Source: an uncultured Eubacteriales bacterium (GTDB lineage: Bacteria; Bacillota; Clostridia; Oscillospirales; Acutalibacteraceae). Taken from it: a DNA stretch of 64,000 nucleotides. Of the stretch, positions 1-7,284 are shown in pieces. Made by a program: the position numbers and the translations under genes. The notes under the pieces were generated by a model. It did no database searches, was not told the DNA's origin, and was given only the letters and a program-made list of their open reading frames with translations. Every line of letters begins with the position of its first letter. Within the stretch, counting starts at the first letter, position 1. The stretch is from the NCBI GenBank assembly GCA_902491475.1, contig CABUHY010000010.1, forward strand, positions 1 through 64,000, written 5' to 3'.

Positions 1-21
1 GTAGGCGGCCCTTATAGGGCC
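1..21. repeat. Possible edge of a short palindromic repeat
   Basis: The window opens with GTAGG followed by a small hairpin (GGCCC at 7-11, GGGCC at 17-21, 5-nt loop). The GTAGG plus GC-hairpin layout resembles the elements at 27856 and 42331. It is cut by the window edge, so membership in that family is a guess. Confidence 0.25.
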
Positions 22-26
22 TGTGC

Positions 27-54
27 AAACCACTAGTTTACTAGTGGTTTTGAT
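27..54 (+). terminator. Perfect 11-bp hairpin, probable terminator of an upstream gene
   Basis: Perfect inverted repeat AAACCACTAGT (27-37) and ACTAGTGGTTT (40-50) around a 2-nt spacer, followed by T-rich sequence. It sits just upstream of the promoter at 57-85, so it probably ends a transcript entering from the left. It could also be a protein-binding palindrome. Confidence 0.5.
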
Positions 55-56
55 TG

Positions 57-85
57 TTGAAAGAACACGGAGTATGTGATAAAAT
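57..85 (+). promoter_or_regulatory. Housekeeping promoter for the membrane protein at 116
   Basis: TTGAAA at 57-62, a 17-bp spacer, then TAAAAT at 80-85 preceded by TGA (extended -10). The expected transcript start near 92 lies 24 nt before the ATG at 116. Confidence 0.65.
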
Positions 86-115
86 AAATTTATCAATGTA
101 TTGAGGAGAAATAAA

Positions 116-682
116 ATGAAAAATAACGAATTCAATCAGCCCCAAAGCGCCGCAGTGCTTGAAGCTCAGGCGGCTCTTGAGGAGAAGCCCCGTGAAAATG
201 TCGCTCTCGGCATACTCGGAGCATTCCTTTTCTCGCTTGCGGGCAGTGTTGTTTATTTTGTGCTTTATCAGTTCGGTTATCTTGCGGCGTTGAGCGGTAT
301 TGTCGCTGTTGTCTGCGCTATGTACGGATATAAGATTTTTGCAAAAGGCGAAAGCAGAAAGGGCGTTGTCATTGCCGTAATAATGTCGTTTGTTGCGATT
401 ATACTCGCTTGGTACGGCTGTCTTGCAAAGGATGTTTACGACGCTTATGCCGAATGGTATCAAAGCGGCGAAATCGATTACACCGTAAGTTACACAACCG
501 CATTTTTGAACGCTTATATCTTCCTTGACGACGCAGATGTAGCAAGAACCTATTTTGCCGACCTTGCCGTAAGCCTGTTCCTTTCGATAGTGGGCTGTAT
601 CGGAATGTTTGTAAGAAAGAGCGCCGACAAAAAGCAGGCGAAGAAATCAAAGGTAAAACAAGAAACAAACGAGGAAAAGTAA
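116..682 (+). CDS. Small hypothetical membrane protein, four predicted membrane segments
   Basis: This gene encodes a protein of about 188 residues that I do not recognise as a named family. After a hydrophilic N-terminal tail of about 25 residues come hydrophobic segments at about 28-50, 52-72, 80-100 and 145-165, and the C-terminal 20 residues are very rich in Lys and Glu. A TTG in the same frame lies 15 nt upstream, but the GAGGAG ribosome binding site at 103-108 overlaps it and is correctly spaced for the ATG at 116. It appears monocistronic: it has its own promoter, and the next gene has another at 698. No function can be assigned from sequence alone. Confidence 0.8.
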   Translation: MKNNEFNQPQSAAVLEAQAALEEKPRENVALGILGAFLFSLAGSVVYFVLYQFGYLAALSGIVAVVCAMYGYKIFAKGESRKGVVIAVIMSFVAIILAWYGCLAKDVYDAYAEWYQSGEIDYTVSYTTAFLNAYIFLDDADVARTYFADLAVSLFLSIVGCIGMFVRKSADKKQAKKSKVKQETNEEK

Positions 683-697
683 AGCCTTGCCGAGCGG

Positions 698-726
698 TTG
701 ACAAAACCGTCCGTCCGTGTTAAAAT
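698..726 (+). promoter_or_regulatory. Promoter for the FAD-dependent protein gene
   Basis: TTGACA at 698-703, a 17-bp spacer, and TAAAAT at 721-726. This leaves a leader of roughly 80 nt before the ATG at 816, which contains the inverted repeat at 752-792. Confidence 0.75.
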
Positions 727-751
727 TTAATTCTGCAATACACAGACAGTA

Positions 752-792
752 AAGGTTTACGGTGCTTTCTTTTCAACAAGGCCGTAAACCTT
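752..792 (+). promoter_or_regulatory. Leader hairpin upstream of the FAD protein
   Basis: AAGGTTTACGG (752-762) pairs perfectly with CCGTAAACCTT (782-792) across a 19-nt loop. The 3' arm is followed by a T-rich run before the AGGAG ribosome binding site at 804-808. The T run is imperfect, so it may be an attenuator, a stabilising leader stem or an operator palindrome. No known riboswitch class was recognised. Confidence 0.45.
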
Positions 793-815
793 ATTATATT
801 TTTAGGAGTAAGATT

Positions 816-2189
816 ATGAAATACGATGTAGTAATTGTCGGAGCGGGCCCCGGAGGAATTTTCTCCGCTTATGAGCTCGTGAAAATGAACCCGTCGCTTA
901 AAATAGTTGTCCTTGAGGCGGGAAATCCGCTTGATAAAAGAAAATGTCCGATTGACGGCAAAAAGATTAAGTCGTGCATAGGCTGCAAGCCCTGTTCGAT
1001 AATGAACGGCTTCGGCGGTGCAGGCGCATTTTCCGACGGCAAATACAACATAACAAACCAGTTCGGCGGAACTCTTTACGAATACATAGGCAAGGATGAA
1101 GCTCTTGAACTTATGCACTATGTCGATGAAATCAATCTCAAATACGGCGGCGAGGGAACAAAGCTTTATTCCACCGCAAATTCGGAGATTAAAAAGCAGT
1201 GCTTGCAGCACGGACTTATGCTCCTTGACGCATCGGTGCGCCACCTCGGAACGGATATAAACTATGTCGTTCTCGAAAATCTTTACAACGAGCTTAAAGA
1301 CAAGGTTGAGTTCAAGTTCAGAGCCGTTGCGCAAAAAGTTGAAAAGACCGATAACGGATATGTTGTCGACACAGAGGACGGCGAGAGCTATGAGGCGGAT
1401 TACTGCGTAATTTCCGTCGGCAGAAGCGGAAGCAAGTGGATGGAAACCGTCTGCGACGACCTTAAAATCCCCACAAAGAGCAACCGTGTCGATATAGGCG
1501 TGCGTGTTGAGCTTCCGTATGAGATTTTCTCGCACCTTACCGATGAGCTTTACGAGAGCAAGATTGTTTACCGTACCGAAAAGTACGAGGACCTTGTCAG
1601 AACCTTCTGTATGAATCCGAAGGGCGCAGTCGTAAACGAAAACACGAACGGAATCGTAACCGTAAACGGTCACAGTTATGAGGACCCCGCAAAGCAGACA
1701 AACAACACAAACTTTGCGCTTTTGGTTGCAAAGCATTTCTCCGAGCCGTTCAAGGACAGTAACGGTTACGGCGAGAGCATTGCGAGACTTTCCAATATGC
1801 TCGGCGGCGGAGTTATCGTGCAGCGCTTCGGCGACCTTATAAACGGTAAGCGAAGCACTCCCGACAGAATAAGAGAGGCGTTTATTACCCCCACTCTCAA
1901 CGCAACTCCCGGCGATTTGAGCCTTGTTATCCCGAAGAGAATTCTTGACGGCATAATCGAAATGATTTATGCGCTTGACAAGATAGCTCCCGGTACGGCA
2001 AACACCGACACGCTCCTTTACGGCGTTGAGGTCAAGTTCTACAATATGGAAGTGGCTCTTGACGACCGTTTGCAGACCTGCCATGAGGGACTTTATGTCA
2101 TCGGCGATTGCAGCGGTATCACACATTCCCTCTCACACGCTTCGGCGAGCGGTATCCATGTTGCGAGGGACATACTTTCTCAAAAATAA
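816..2189 (+). CDS. FAD-dependent dehydrogenase-like protein (COG2509 type)
   Basis: A cytosolic flavoprotein of 457 residues resembling the uncharacterised COG2509 FAD-dependent dehydrogenases. The N-terminus has the Rossmann dinucleotide-binding motif VGAGPGG, with an acidic residue at the end of the second strand (VLEAG). A Cys-rich stretch near residues 42-60 (CPIDGKKIKSCIGCKPCS) is followed by a GGAGAFSDGK motif. The C-terminal FAD motif GLYVIGDCSG is present. The ATG at 816 is chosen because AGGAG at 804-808 precedes it; an in-frame start 54 nt upstream has no site. Substrate and partner are unknown. A 468-aa reading frame on the opposite strand is a codon-bias shadow. Confidence 0.85.
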   Translation: MKYDVVIVGAGPGGIFSAYELVKMNPSLKIVVLEAGNPLDKRKCPIDGKKIKSCIGCKPCSIMNGFGGAGAFSDGKYNITNQFGGTLYEYIGKDEALELMHYVDEINLKYGGEGTKLYSTANSEIKKQCLQHGLMLLDASVRHLGTDINYVVLENLYNELKDKVEFKFRAVAQKVEKTDNGYVVDTEDGESYEADYCVISVGRSGSKWMETVCDDLKIPTKSNRVDIGVRVELPYEIFSHLTDELYESKIVYRTEKYEDLVRTFCMNPKGAVVNENTNGIVTVNGHSYEDPAKQTNNTNFALLVAKHFSEPFKDSNGYGESIARLSNMLGGGVIVQRFGDLINGKRSTPDRIREAFITPTLNATPGDLSLVIPKRILDGIIEMIYALDKIAPGTANTDTLLYGVEVKFYNMEVALDDRLQTCHEGLYVIGDCSGITHSLSHASASGIHVARDILSQK

Positions 2190-2208
2190 TATTTATACTT
2201 ATAATAAC

Positions 2209-2235
2209 AAAAGTCGGGTCTCGGCCCGACTTTTT
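2209..2235 (+). terminator. Intrinsic terminator after the FAD protein
   Basis: AAAGTCGGG (2210-2218) pairs with CCCGACTTT (2225-2233) over a 6-nt loop and runs into TTTTT. It lies 20 nt after the stop codon. Confidence 0.85.
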
Positions 2236-2260
2236 GTGCCTTTATAAGCCGTGCGATTTG

Positions 2261-2289
2261 TTGACACGGGCGTAATATTATGGTATATT
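2261..2289 (+). promoter_or_regulatory. Promoter of the polysaccharide-exporter operon
   Basis: TTGACA at 2261-2266, a 17-bp spacer ending in TGG, and TATATT at 2284-2289. It would drive the three tandem genes at 2346-6446. Confidence 0.75.
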
Positions 2290-2345
2290 TTATTATGCAT
2301 TTTAACGCTTGAAAACAAGCTAAAAACATTAAAGGTAGTGAATAA

Positions 2346-3305
2346 ATGTCAAAGAATAAAATTGTCACCGCCGTTTGCGCCGTAACGGGACTTCTCGGGC
2401 TCGGCTGCGGGCTCTATGATTTCCAAAACGGAGCTTGGGTGCTCGATGTTGAAAGAATTGTTATCTGTATGTTCGGACCGACGCTTGTTGTCGGCGGACT
2501 GCTGTTTATATTGCTTAACAGAAAGGAGCTTGCGGCAACGGGTGCGGTTTTCGGCAAGTACCGTTATCTGGTCGGCAACCTCATTTCAAGGGATTTGAAG
2601 GTCAAATACCGCCGCAGTACGCTCGGCTTTTTGTGGAGCGTGCTCAATCCGCTTCTGATGGCTCTCGTTATCAATGCGGTATTCTCCAACCTGTTTAAGT
2701 TCAAAATCGAATACTTTATAGTTTATTACCTTACGGGCTCGCTCATATTCAACTTTATGACCGAAGCCACAAGCGCATCGCTTACCTCCGTGCTCGGTGC
2801 GGCGTCGCTTATCAAAAAGGTCTATATCCCGAAGTACATATTCCCGCTTGAGAAATGCCTGTTTGCGTTTGTAAATATGCTTTTCTCGTCCGTTGCGGTA
2901 ATTATAGTAATACTCATCAAGCGTATGCCCGTACACTGGACGGCGCTGATGTTCTTCTTCCCGATGATATGCGTGCTGATATTCAGCCTCGGAATGAGTT
3001 TGATACTTTCGTCGGTAAATGTATTTTTCAGGGATGTCGGACACCTTTATTCGGTATTTACGGTTGCGTGGATGTATTTAACGCCCATCATTTACCCCAA
3101 GGATATACTTCCCGAGTTCATACTCAACATAATGAACCTCAACCCGATGTTCTACTATGTCGAATATTTCAGAGAGGTTGTTATGTACGGCACGATACCG
3201 AACCTTACGGCTCATCTGATGTGCATTATATATGCGTTCCTGTTCCTTGCGCTGGGTCTTATAATCTTCAAGAAGCAGCAGGACAAATTTATTCTTTACA
3301 TTTAA
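2346..3305 (+). CDS. ABC-2 type exporter permease (TagG/Wzm-like)
   Basis: Membrane subunit of an ABC exporter for cell-wall or capsular polysaccharide, 319 residues. Residues about 75 to 319 form the ABC-2 permease domain: an amphipathic start (LISRDLKVKYRRSTLGFLW), six hydrophobic segments and the typical LTPIIYP motif before the last segments. Ahead of this are two extra hydrophobic segments (about 7-23 and 38-57) not usual in TagG or Wzm. The ATPase gene starts 12 nt later and a two-domain glycosyltransferase follows, so the three probably handle one glycan. Whether it exports teichoic acid, O-antigen-like or rhamnan polymer cannot be told. Confidence 0.88.
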   Translation: MSKNKIVTAVCAVTGLLGLGCGLYDFQNGAWVLDVERIVICMFGPTLVVGGLLFILLNRKELAATGAVFGKYRYLVGNLISRDLKVKYRRSTLGFLWSVLNPLLMALVINAVFSNLFKFKIEYFIVYYLTGSLIFNFMTEATSASLTSVLGAASLIKKVYIPKYIFPLEKCLFAFVNMLFSSVAVIIVILIKRMPVHWTALMFFFPMICVLIFSLGMSLILSSVNVFFRDVGHLYSVFTVAWMYLTPIIYPKDILPEFILNIMNLNPMFYYVEYFREVVMYGTIPNLTAHLMCIIYAFLFLALGLIIFKKQQDKFILYI

Positions 3306-3317
3306 GGGGGCGCTCAA

Positions 3318-4067
3318 ATGGACAACAATAATGTAATTGAAGTTAAAAATGTTACAATGCGCTTTAATATGTCGAAAGAGCGTGTTGACAGCTTAAAAGA
3401 ATATCTTATCAAATTGGTTAAGCACCAGCTTAAATTCGAGGAGTTTATCGCTCTTAACAATGTCAGTCTTTCAATCAAAAAGGGCGAGGTTGTCGGAATT
3501 GTCGGACTTAACGGTTCGGGCAAGAGCACGCTGCTCAAGGTCATTTCGGGTATATTGAGCCCGTCAAGCGGAAGCGCGGCAATCAGCGGTTCGATTTCTC
3601 CGCTTATCGAGCTCGGCGCAGGCTTTGACTTTGACCTTACCGCAAGGGAAAATGTTTTCCTCAACGGCTCTGTTCTCGGCTTTTCCAAGGAGACAATGAC
3701 CGAAAAAATGGACGAGATTATCGACTTTGCCGAGCTTCGTGACTTTATGGATGTTGCGATAAAGAACTTCAGCTCCGGTATGGTTGCGCGCCTCGGCTTC
3801 TCAATAGCGACGATTACACGCCCCGATATACTCATTGTCGATGAAATCCTTGCAGTCGGCGACTTCCTGTTCCAGCAGAAGTGCGAAAAACGAATTTCGG
3901 AAATGATGAGCGGCGGCACAACGGTTATTATCGTCTCCCACTCAATTGAGCAGATAGAGCGTCTTTGCAGCCGTGTTATCTGGCTTGAAAAGGGCAATAT
4001 TATTATGGACGGTCCCACGCAGGAGGTCTGCGATTTGTACAAAGAGAAAGCGGGAAACGGTAAATAA
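3318..4067 (+). CDS. ABC exporter ATP-binding protein (TagH/Wzt-like)
   Basis: Cytoplasmic ATPase of 249 residues that would power the permease encoded just upstream. The Walker A motif GLNGSGKST is near residues 63-71, the signature (FSSGMVARL) near 152-160, Walker B with the following acidic residue (ILIVDEILAVGD) near 171-182, and the switch histidine in IIVSHS near 205-210. The N-terminal sequence before Walker A contains the insert typical of polysaccharide-exporter ATPases. It is shorter than Wzt proteins with a C-terminal carbohydrate-binding domain, so the substrate end-recognition domain is absent, as in TagH-like or O2-type systems. An AAGGGGG site lies 12 nt before the ATG. Confidence 0.9.
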   Translation: MDNNNVIEVKNVTMRFNMSKERVDSLKEYLIKLVKHQLKFEEFIALNNVSLSIKKGEVVGIVGLNGSGKSTLLKVISGILSPSSGSAAISGSISPLIELGAGFDFDLTARENVFLNGSVLGFSKETMTEKMDEIIDFAELRDFMDVAIKNFSSGMVARLGFSIATITRPDILIVDEILAVGDFLFQQKCEKRISEMMSGGTTVIIVSHSIEQIERLCSRVIWLEKGNIIMDGPTQEVCDLYKEKAGNGK

Positions 4068-4082
4068 GACAGGGGAAAGAGA

Positions 4083-6446
4083 ATGGATTTGAACACGAAA
4101 CTTGATTTGTCGGACTTCTGCAATTTGTTTTACAATGCGGAAAACGGCTTTACAAAGTGTGCGGCGGAGGTTGATGTTGCAAACGGTACGGTTATTGTGA
4201 CTGCCGACTTGCCCTCGCAGACCGACAGCATTTGCATAATTCCCGGAAAAGAGCCAGGAATTATAAGCGATGCACAGGTGTTGGGAAACGAAAAATGCAC
4301 GCTTGAAATACTTGACGGGCTGCGAAGCGGTCCCGATATGGTGTGCTGTTCGGAAAACCCGAAGGTTATGGTGTATTTTGACAAGCCTGTTTCAAAGGTT
4401 TGTGTAAAATACAGTTATGCCGTGGCGAAAAGCCCGACAGAGCTTACCATACTCGGAAAATATGTTGAAAAATCCGTTCGCTGTAACGCCCTTGAGGATA
4501 AAATCAAAAATATGCCCGTTGCCGTACCTGCGGTAACGGAAAACAAAGTCAATACGGCGCTCAAAGCCGAAAATGACAGATTGAAAGCCGACATAGACCT
4601 TATTCATGCCTCCTTTTCGTGGAGGATTACTTCGCCTATCAGGCGGCTTTCGGCTTTTTTCAAACGCCTTGCAATCGGCAGGACGCTCGCTTATCTCAAA
4701 CGCAACGGCTTTAAGGCGACGCTGCACAGAATATTCAAGGGTGCAGGCCCTATGCCCGTCGATAAAAGCAAGCTTGAAAAAATCAGCGACGACTATTATA
4801 TTTCCGACGAGAGACGCAGGGCAGAGGAGAGCGCCGAGTTTTCAAAGAATATCAAATTCAGCGTACTTGTGCCGCTTTACAATACGCCAGAGAAGTTTCT
4901 GAAAGCGATGATAGAGTCTGTTCAGGCTCAGACCTATAAAAATTGGGAGCTTTGCCTTGCGGACGGAAGCGACGAAAAACACGCTTTTGTCGGTGACATA
5001 TGCAAAAAATATGCCGAGTCGGACAAGCGTATAAAATACGAAAAGCTTGAAAAGAACCTCGGTATTTCGGAGAATACAAACGCTTGCATAAGAATGGCGA
5101 CAGGCGAATACATTGCGCTTTTCGACCACGACGACCTGCTTCATCCGTCGGCGCTTTATGAGGTTATGAAGGTTATATGCGACCACGGTGCGGATTACAT
5201 CTATACCGATGAAAACACTTTCTCGGAGGAGCCGCACGACGCATACAATCCGCATTTCAAGCCCGACTTTTCCCCGGACACGCTTCGCAGCTATAACTAT
5301 ATATGCCATTTGTCGGTATTTTCAAGGGAATTGCTCGACAGCGTGGGATATTTCAGAAGCGAATACGACGGCAGTCAGGACTACGACCTTATTCTGCGCC
5401 TTACCGAAAAGGCGAAAAAGGTCTATCACATAAGGAAAATTCTCTATTATTGGAGAGCGCATAAAAACTCGGTCGCACAGAATGTAAGCGCAAAGCCCTA
5501 TACGATTACGGCGGCGAAAAAGGCGCTTGCGGCACATCTCGAAAGGTGCGGCTTAAAGGGCGAGGTGCTTGACTCATCGGTGCCGACCACTTATCATATC
5601 AAGTATGAAATAGAGGGCAATCCGCTTATTTCGATAATTATTCCCAACAAGGACCATACGGACGACCTCGATGTCTGCATTAAGTCGCTTTACAACAAGT
5701 CGGCGTATAAGAATTTTGAGATAATAATCGTCGAAAACAACAGTACGGAAAAAGAAACCTTTGAGTATTACGAAAAAGTCAAACAGCAGTATGAAAATAT
5801 CAAGGTTGTTACATGGACGGGTATTTTCAACTACTCGGCAATTAACAATTTCGGTGCAGAATATGCAAAGGGCGAGTATATACTTCTTCTCAACAACGAT
5901 GTCGAGATAATAAACGACACCTGCCTTGAGGAAATGCTTATGTTTGCTCAACGCAAGGATGTCGGTGCGGTAGGCGCAAAGCTTTACTATTCGGACGACA
6001 CCGTTCAGCATGCGGGCGTTATCCTCGGACTCGGCGGCATTGCGGGTCATGCTCACAAGCATTTTGACCGCTATGACCCCGGTTATGCGTCAAGGGCGAG
6101 CATTGCACAGAACCTGACGGCTTGTACGGCGGCTTGCCTTATGATGAGGCGTGAGGTGTACGACGAGGTCGGAGGTCTTGACGAAAGCTTCGAGGTTGCT
6201 TTTAACGATGTTGACTTGTGTATGAAAATACGCCAAAAGGGCTATCTTATAGTGTTCACGCCGTATGCGGAGCTGTATCACTACGAGTCAAAATCAAGAG
6301 GAAACGACGATACGCCCGAAAAGCTGGAGCGTTTCCACGGCGAGATAAGACGCTTTGAAATGAAGTGGCAGAAACAGCTCGACGACGGCGACCCGTATTA
6401 CAACCCGAATCTTACGCTTGCAAGAGACGACTTTTCATTAAAATAA
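4083..6446 (+). CDS. Two-domain family 2 glycosyltransferase
   Basis: A 787-residue cytoplasmic or membrane-associated enzyme with two GT2 (GT-A fold) domains. Residues 1-150 are a beta-rich region of unknown role, and 161-215 hold a coiled-coil plus the SWRITSPIRRLSAF segment common in O-antigen transferases. The first GT2 domain starts near 257 (FSVLVPLYN) with a DHDD metal site at 349-352. The second starts near 514 (PLISIIIPNKDH) with NND in LLNNDVEI, and ends with a DVDLCMK motif. Two active sites suggest it adds two sugars or alternates linkages, as in rhamnan-type polymerising transferases. It is the last gene of the exporter operon, 15 nt after the ATPase. Donor and acceptor are unknown. 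Confidence 0.88.
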   Translation: MDLNTKLDLSDFCNLFYNAENGFTKCAAEVDVANGTVIVTADLPSQTDSICIIPGKEPGIISDAQVLGNEKCTLEILDGLRSGPDMVCCSENPKVMVYFDKPVSKVCVKYSYAVAKSPTELTILGKYVEKSVRCNALEDKIKNMPVAVPAVTENKVNTALKAENDRLKADIDLIHASFSWRITSPIRRLSAFFKRLAIGRTLAYLKRNGFKATLHRIFKGAGPMPVDKSKLEKISDDYYISDERRRAEESAEFSKNIKFSVLVPLYNTPEKFLKAMIESVQAQTYKNWELCLADGSDEKHAFVGDICKKYAESDKRIKYEKLEKNLGISENTNACIRMATGEYIALFDHDDLLHPSALYEVMKVICDHGADYIYTDENTFSEEPHDAYNPHFKPDFSPDTLRSYNYICHLSVFSRELLDSVGYFRSEYDGSQDYDLILRLTEKAKKVYHIRKILYYWRAHKNSVAQNVSAKPYTITAAKKALAAHLERCGLKGEVLDSSVPTTYHIKYEIEGNPLISIIIPNKDHTDDLDVCIKSLYNKSAYKNFEIIIVENNSTEKETFEYYEKVKQQYENIKVVTWTGIFNYSAINNFGAEYAKGEYILLLNNDVEIINDTCLEEMLMFAQRKDVGAVGAKLYYSDDTVQHAGVILGLGGIAGHAHKHFDRYDPGYASRASIAQNLTACTAACLMMRREVYDEVGGLDESFEVAFNDVDLCMKIRQKGYLIVFTPYAELYHYESKSRGNDDTPEKLERFHGEIRRFEMKWQKQLDDGDPYYNPNLTLARDDFSLK

Positions 6447-6456
6447 TAAGAAAAAA

Positions 6457-6488
6457 TTAAGGCACGCTTCGCTTGAAGCGTGCCTTAA
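6457..6488. terminator. Perfect 14-bp hairpin at the end of the exporter operon
   Basis: TTAAGGCACGCTTC (6457-6470) and GAAGCGTGCCTTAA (6475-6488) flank the loop GCTT. The stem is very stable. On the plus strand the T tract is weak (TTAAACTG), while the A run before it would make a good T tract on the minus strand. Terminator use is therefore likely but not textbook. Confidence 0.65.
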
Positions 6489-6653
6489 ACTGTATATGTC
6501 GGTCTGCCTATATGTCTTTTGCGATAAATCTGTTTAATTCCCTGTTGCCTACAGCCTGCTTGTCCCGTTTTTTCCTTGAATGAGTATATTTTACAAAGCA
6601 AAACACGGGTAAAAAAGTGTTTTTGTTTATAGTGCCGAAATGGGAAAAATTTG

Positions 6654-6681
6654 TTGACAATTTTTTAATTTAGTGTATTAT
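6654..6681 (+). promoter_or_regulatory. Promoter of the feo operon
   Basis: TTGACA at 6654-6659, a 16-bp spacer and TATTAT at 6676-6681. The operator-like palindrome at 6690-6705 lies across the expected transcript start. The preceding 165 bp (6489-6653) contain nothing I could recognise. Confidence 0.7.
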
Positions 6682-6689
6682 TATATTAG

Positions 6690-6705
6690 GTTAGCAAGGA
6701 CTAAC
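6690..6705. promoter_or_regulatory. Iron-regulator (DtxR/IdeR-like) operator at the feo promoter
   Basis: GTTAG (6690-6694), a 6-nt spacer and CTAAC (6701-6705). The sequence GTTAGCAAGGACTAACT differs from the second site at 7240 at only three central positions. GTTAG/CTAAC arms are typical of DtxR-family sites, although the spacer is longer than in the actinobacterial IdeR box. Position over the transcript start fits repression by iron. No DtxR gene is in the window. Confidence 0.6.
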
Positions 6706-6746
6706 TGATATTTTGCCGCCCAAACGGCATGAATGGGGTAAAAAAT

Positions 6747-6959
6747 ATGATGCCTTTATCATTCGCCACAGTCGGCGAGGACAATATTATAAAAAGAATC
6801 GGCGGTAAGCCCGAGGTCAAGAAGCATCTTGAAAACTTAGGCTTTGTAGTCGGAGGAAATGTTAAGGTTATCGCAACGCTCGGCGGAAATGTAATCGTTA
6901 ATGTCAAAGAGACAAGAGTTGCGATAAGCGAAGAAATGGCTCAGAAAATAATGATATAA
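6747..6959 (+). CDS. feoA: FeoA domain protein, first copy
   Basis: Small cytoplasmic SH3-like protein of 70 residues in the Fe(II) uptake system. It begins MMPLSFATVGE, as FeoA proteins of Clostridia commonly do, and holds the family pattern HLENLGFVVGGNVKVI followed by a glycine-rich turn and a short beta strand. An in-frame ATG 18 nt upstream has no ribosome binding site, whereas GGGG near 6735 is a weak site for the double ATG at 6747/6750. FeoA proteins are thought to modulate FeoB through its G domain. A second FeoA follows 25 nt later, so the two may bind each other or FeoB. Confidence 0.88.
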   Translation: MMPLSFATVGEDNIIKRIGGKPEVKKHLENLGFVVGGNVKVIATLGGNVIVNVKETRVAISEEMAQKIMI

Positions 6960-6984
6960 AATCTTATTAAAGGAGGATATTAAG

Positions 6985-7209
6985 GTGGATACATTGAAAA
7001 CTGTCAAAGTAGGCTCAACCGTTAAGGTTAAGAAGCTTCACGGCGAAGGCGCAATAAAGCGCAGAATTATGGATATGGGTATCACCAAGGGCGTTGAGGT
7101 CTATGTTCGCAAGGTTGCACCCCTCGGAGATCCGATTGAAGTTACTGTCAGAGGCTACGAGCTTTCACTGAGAAAAGCCGATGCCGAGATGATTGAAATC
7201 GAAGCATAA
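6985..7209 (+). CDS. feoA: FeoA domain protein, second copy
   Basis: Second FeoA-like SH3 protein, 74 residues, starting at GTG with a strong AAAGGAGGATATT leader. It has the typical LHGEGAIKRRIMDMGITKGVEV core and PLGDPIEVTVRGYELSLRKADAEMI tail, which matches the FeoA consensus more closely than the first copy. The two FeoA proteins share only the fold-defining positions, so this is not a recent duplication. It lies between the first feoA and feoB, with the second iron-type palindrome in the 75-bp gap before feoB. Confidence 0.92.
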   Translation: MDTLKTVKVGSTVKVKKLHGEGAIKRRIMDMGITKGVEVYVRKVAPLGDPIEVTVRGYELSLRKADAEMIEIEA

Positions 7210-7239
7210 GACTTCGGTTTCACTTGTTTTTTTAATCAT

Positions 7240-7259
7240 AAGTTAGCGAACACTAACTT
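7240..7259. promoter_or_regulatory. Second iron-regulator-like palindrome, upstream of feoB
   Basis: AAGTTAG (7240-7246) and CTAACTT (7253-7259) around a 6-nt spacer. The arms and spacing match the site at 6690. It sits 26 nt before the feoB start, within the transcript from the first promoter, which suggests either a second feoB promoter or roadblock control. No clear -35/-10 pair was found next to it. Confidence 0.55.
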
Positions 7260-7284
7260 AAATATTCGGAAAAGAGGAGAAAAA

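Noticed and set aside
720..2126. A 468-codon open frame on the minus strand
   Set aside because: It mirrors the COG2509 gene, lacks a ribosome binding site and has no family motifs; the plus-strand gene has clear FAD motifs.
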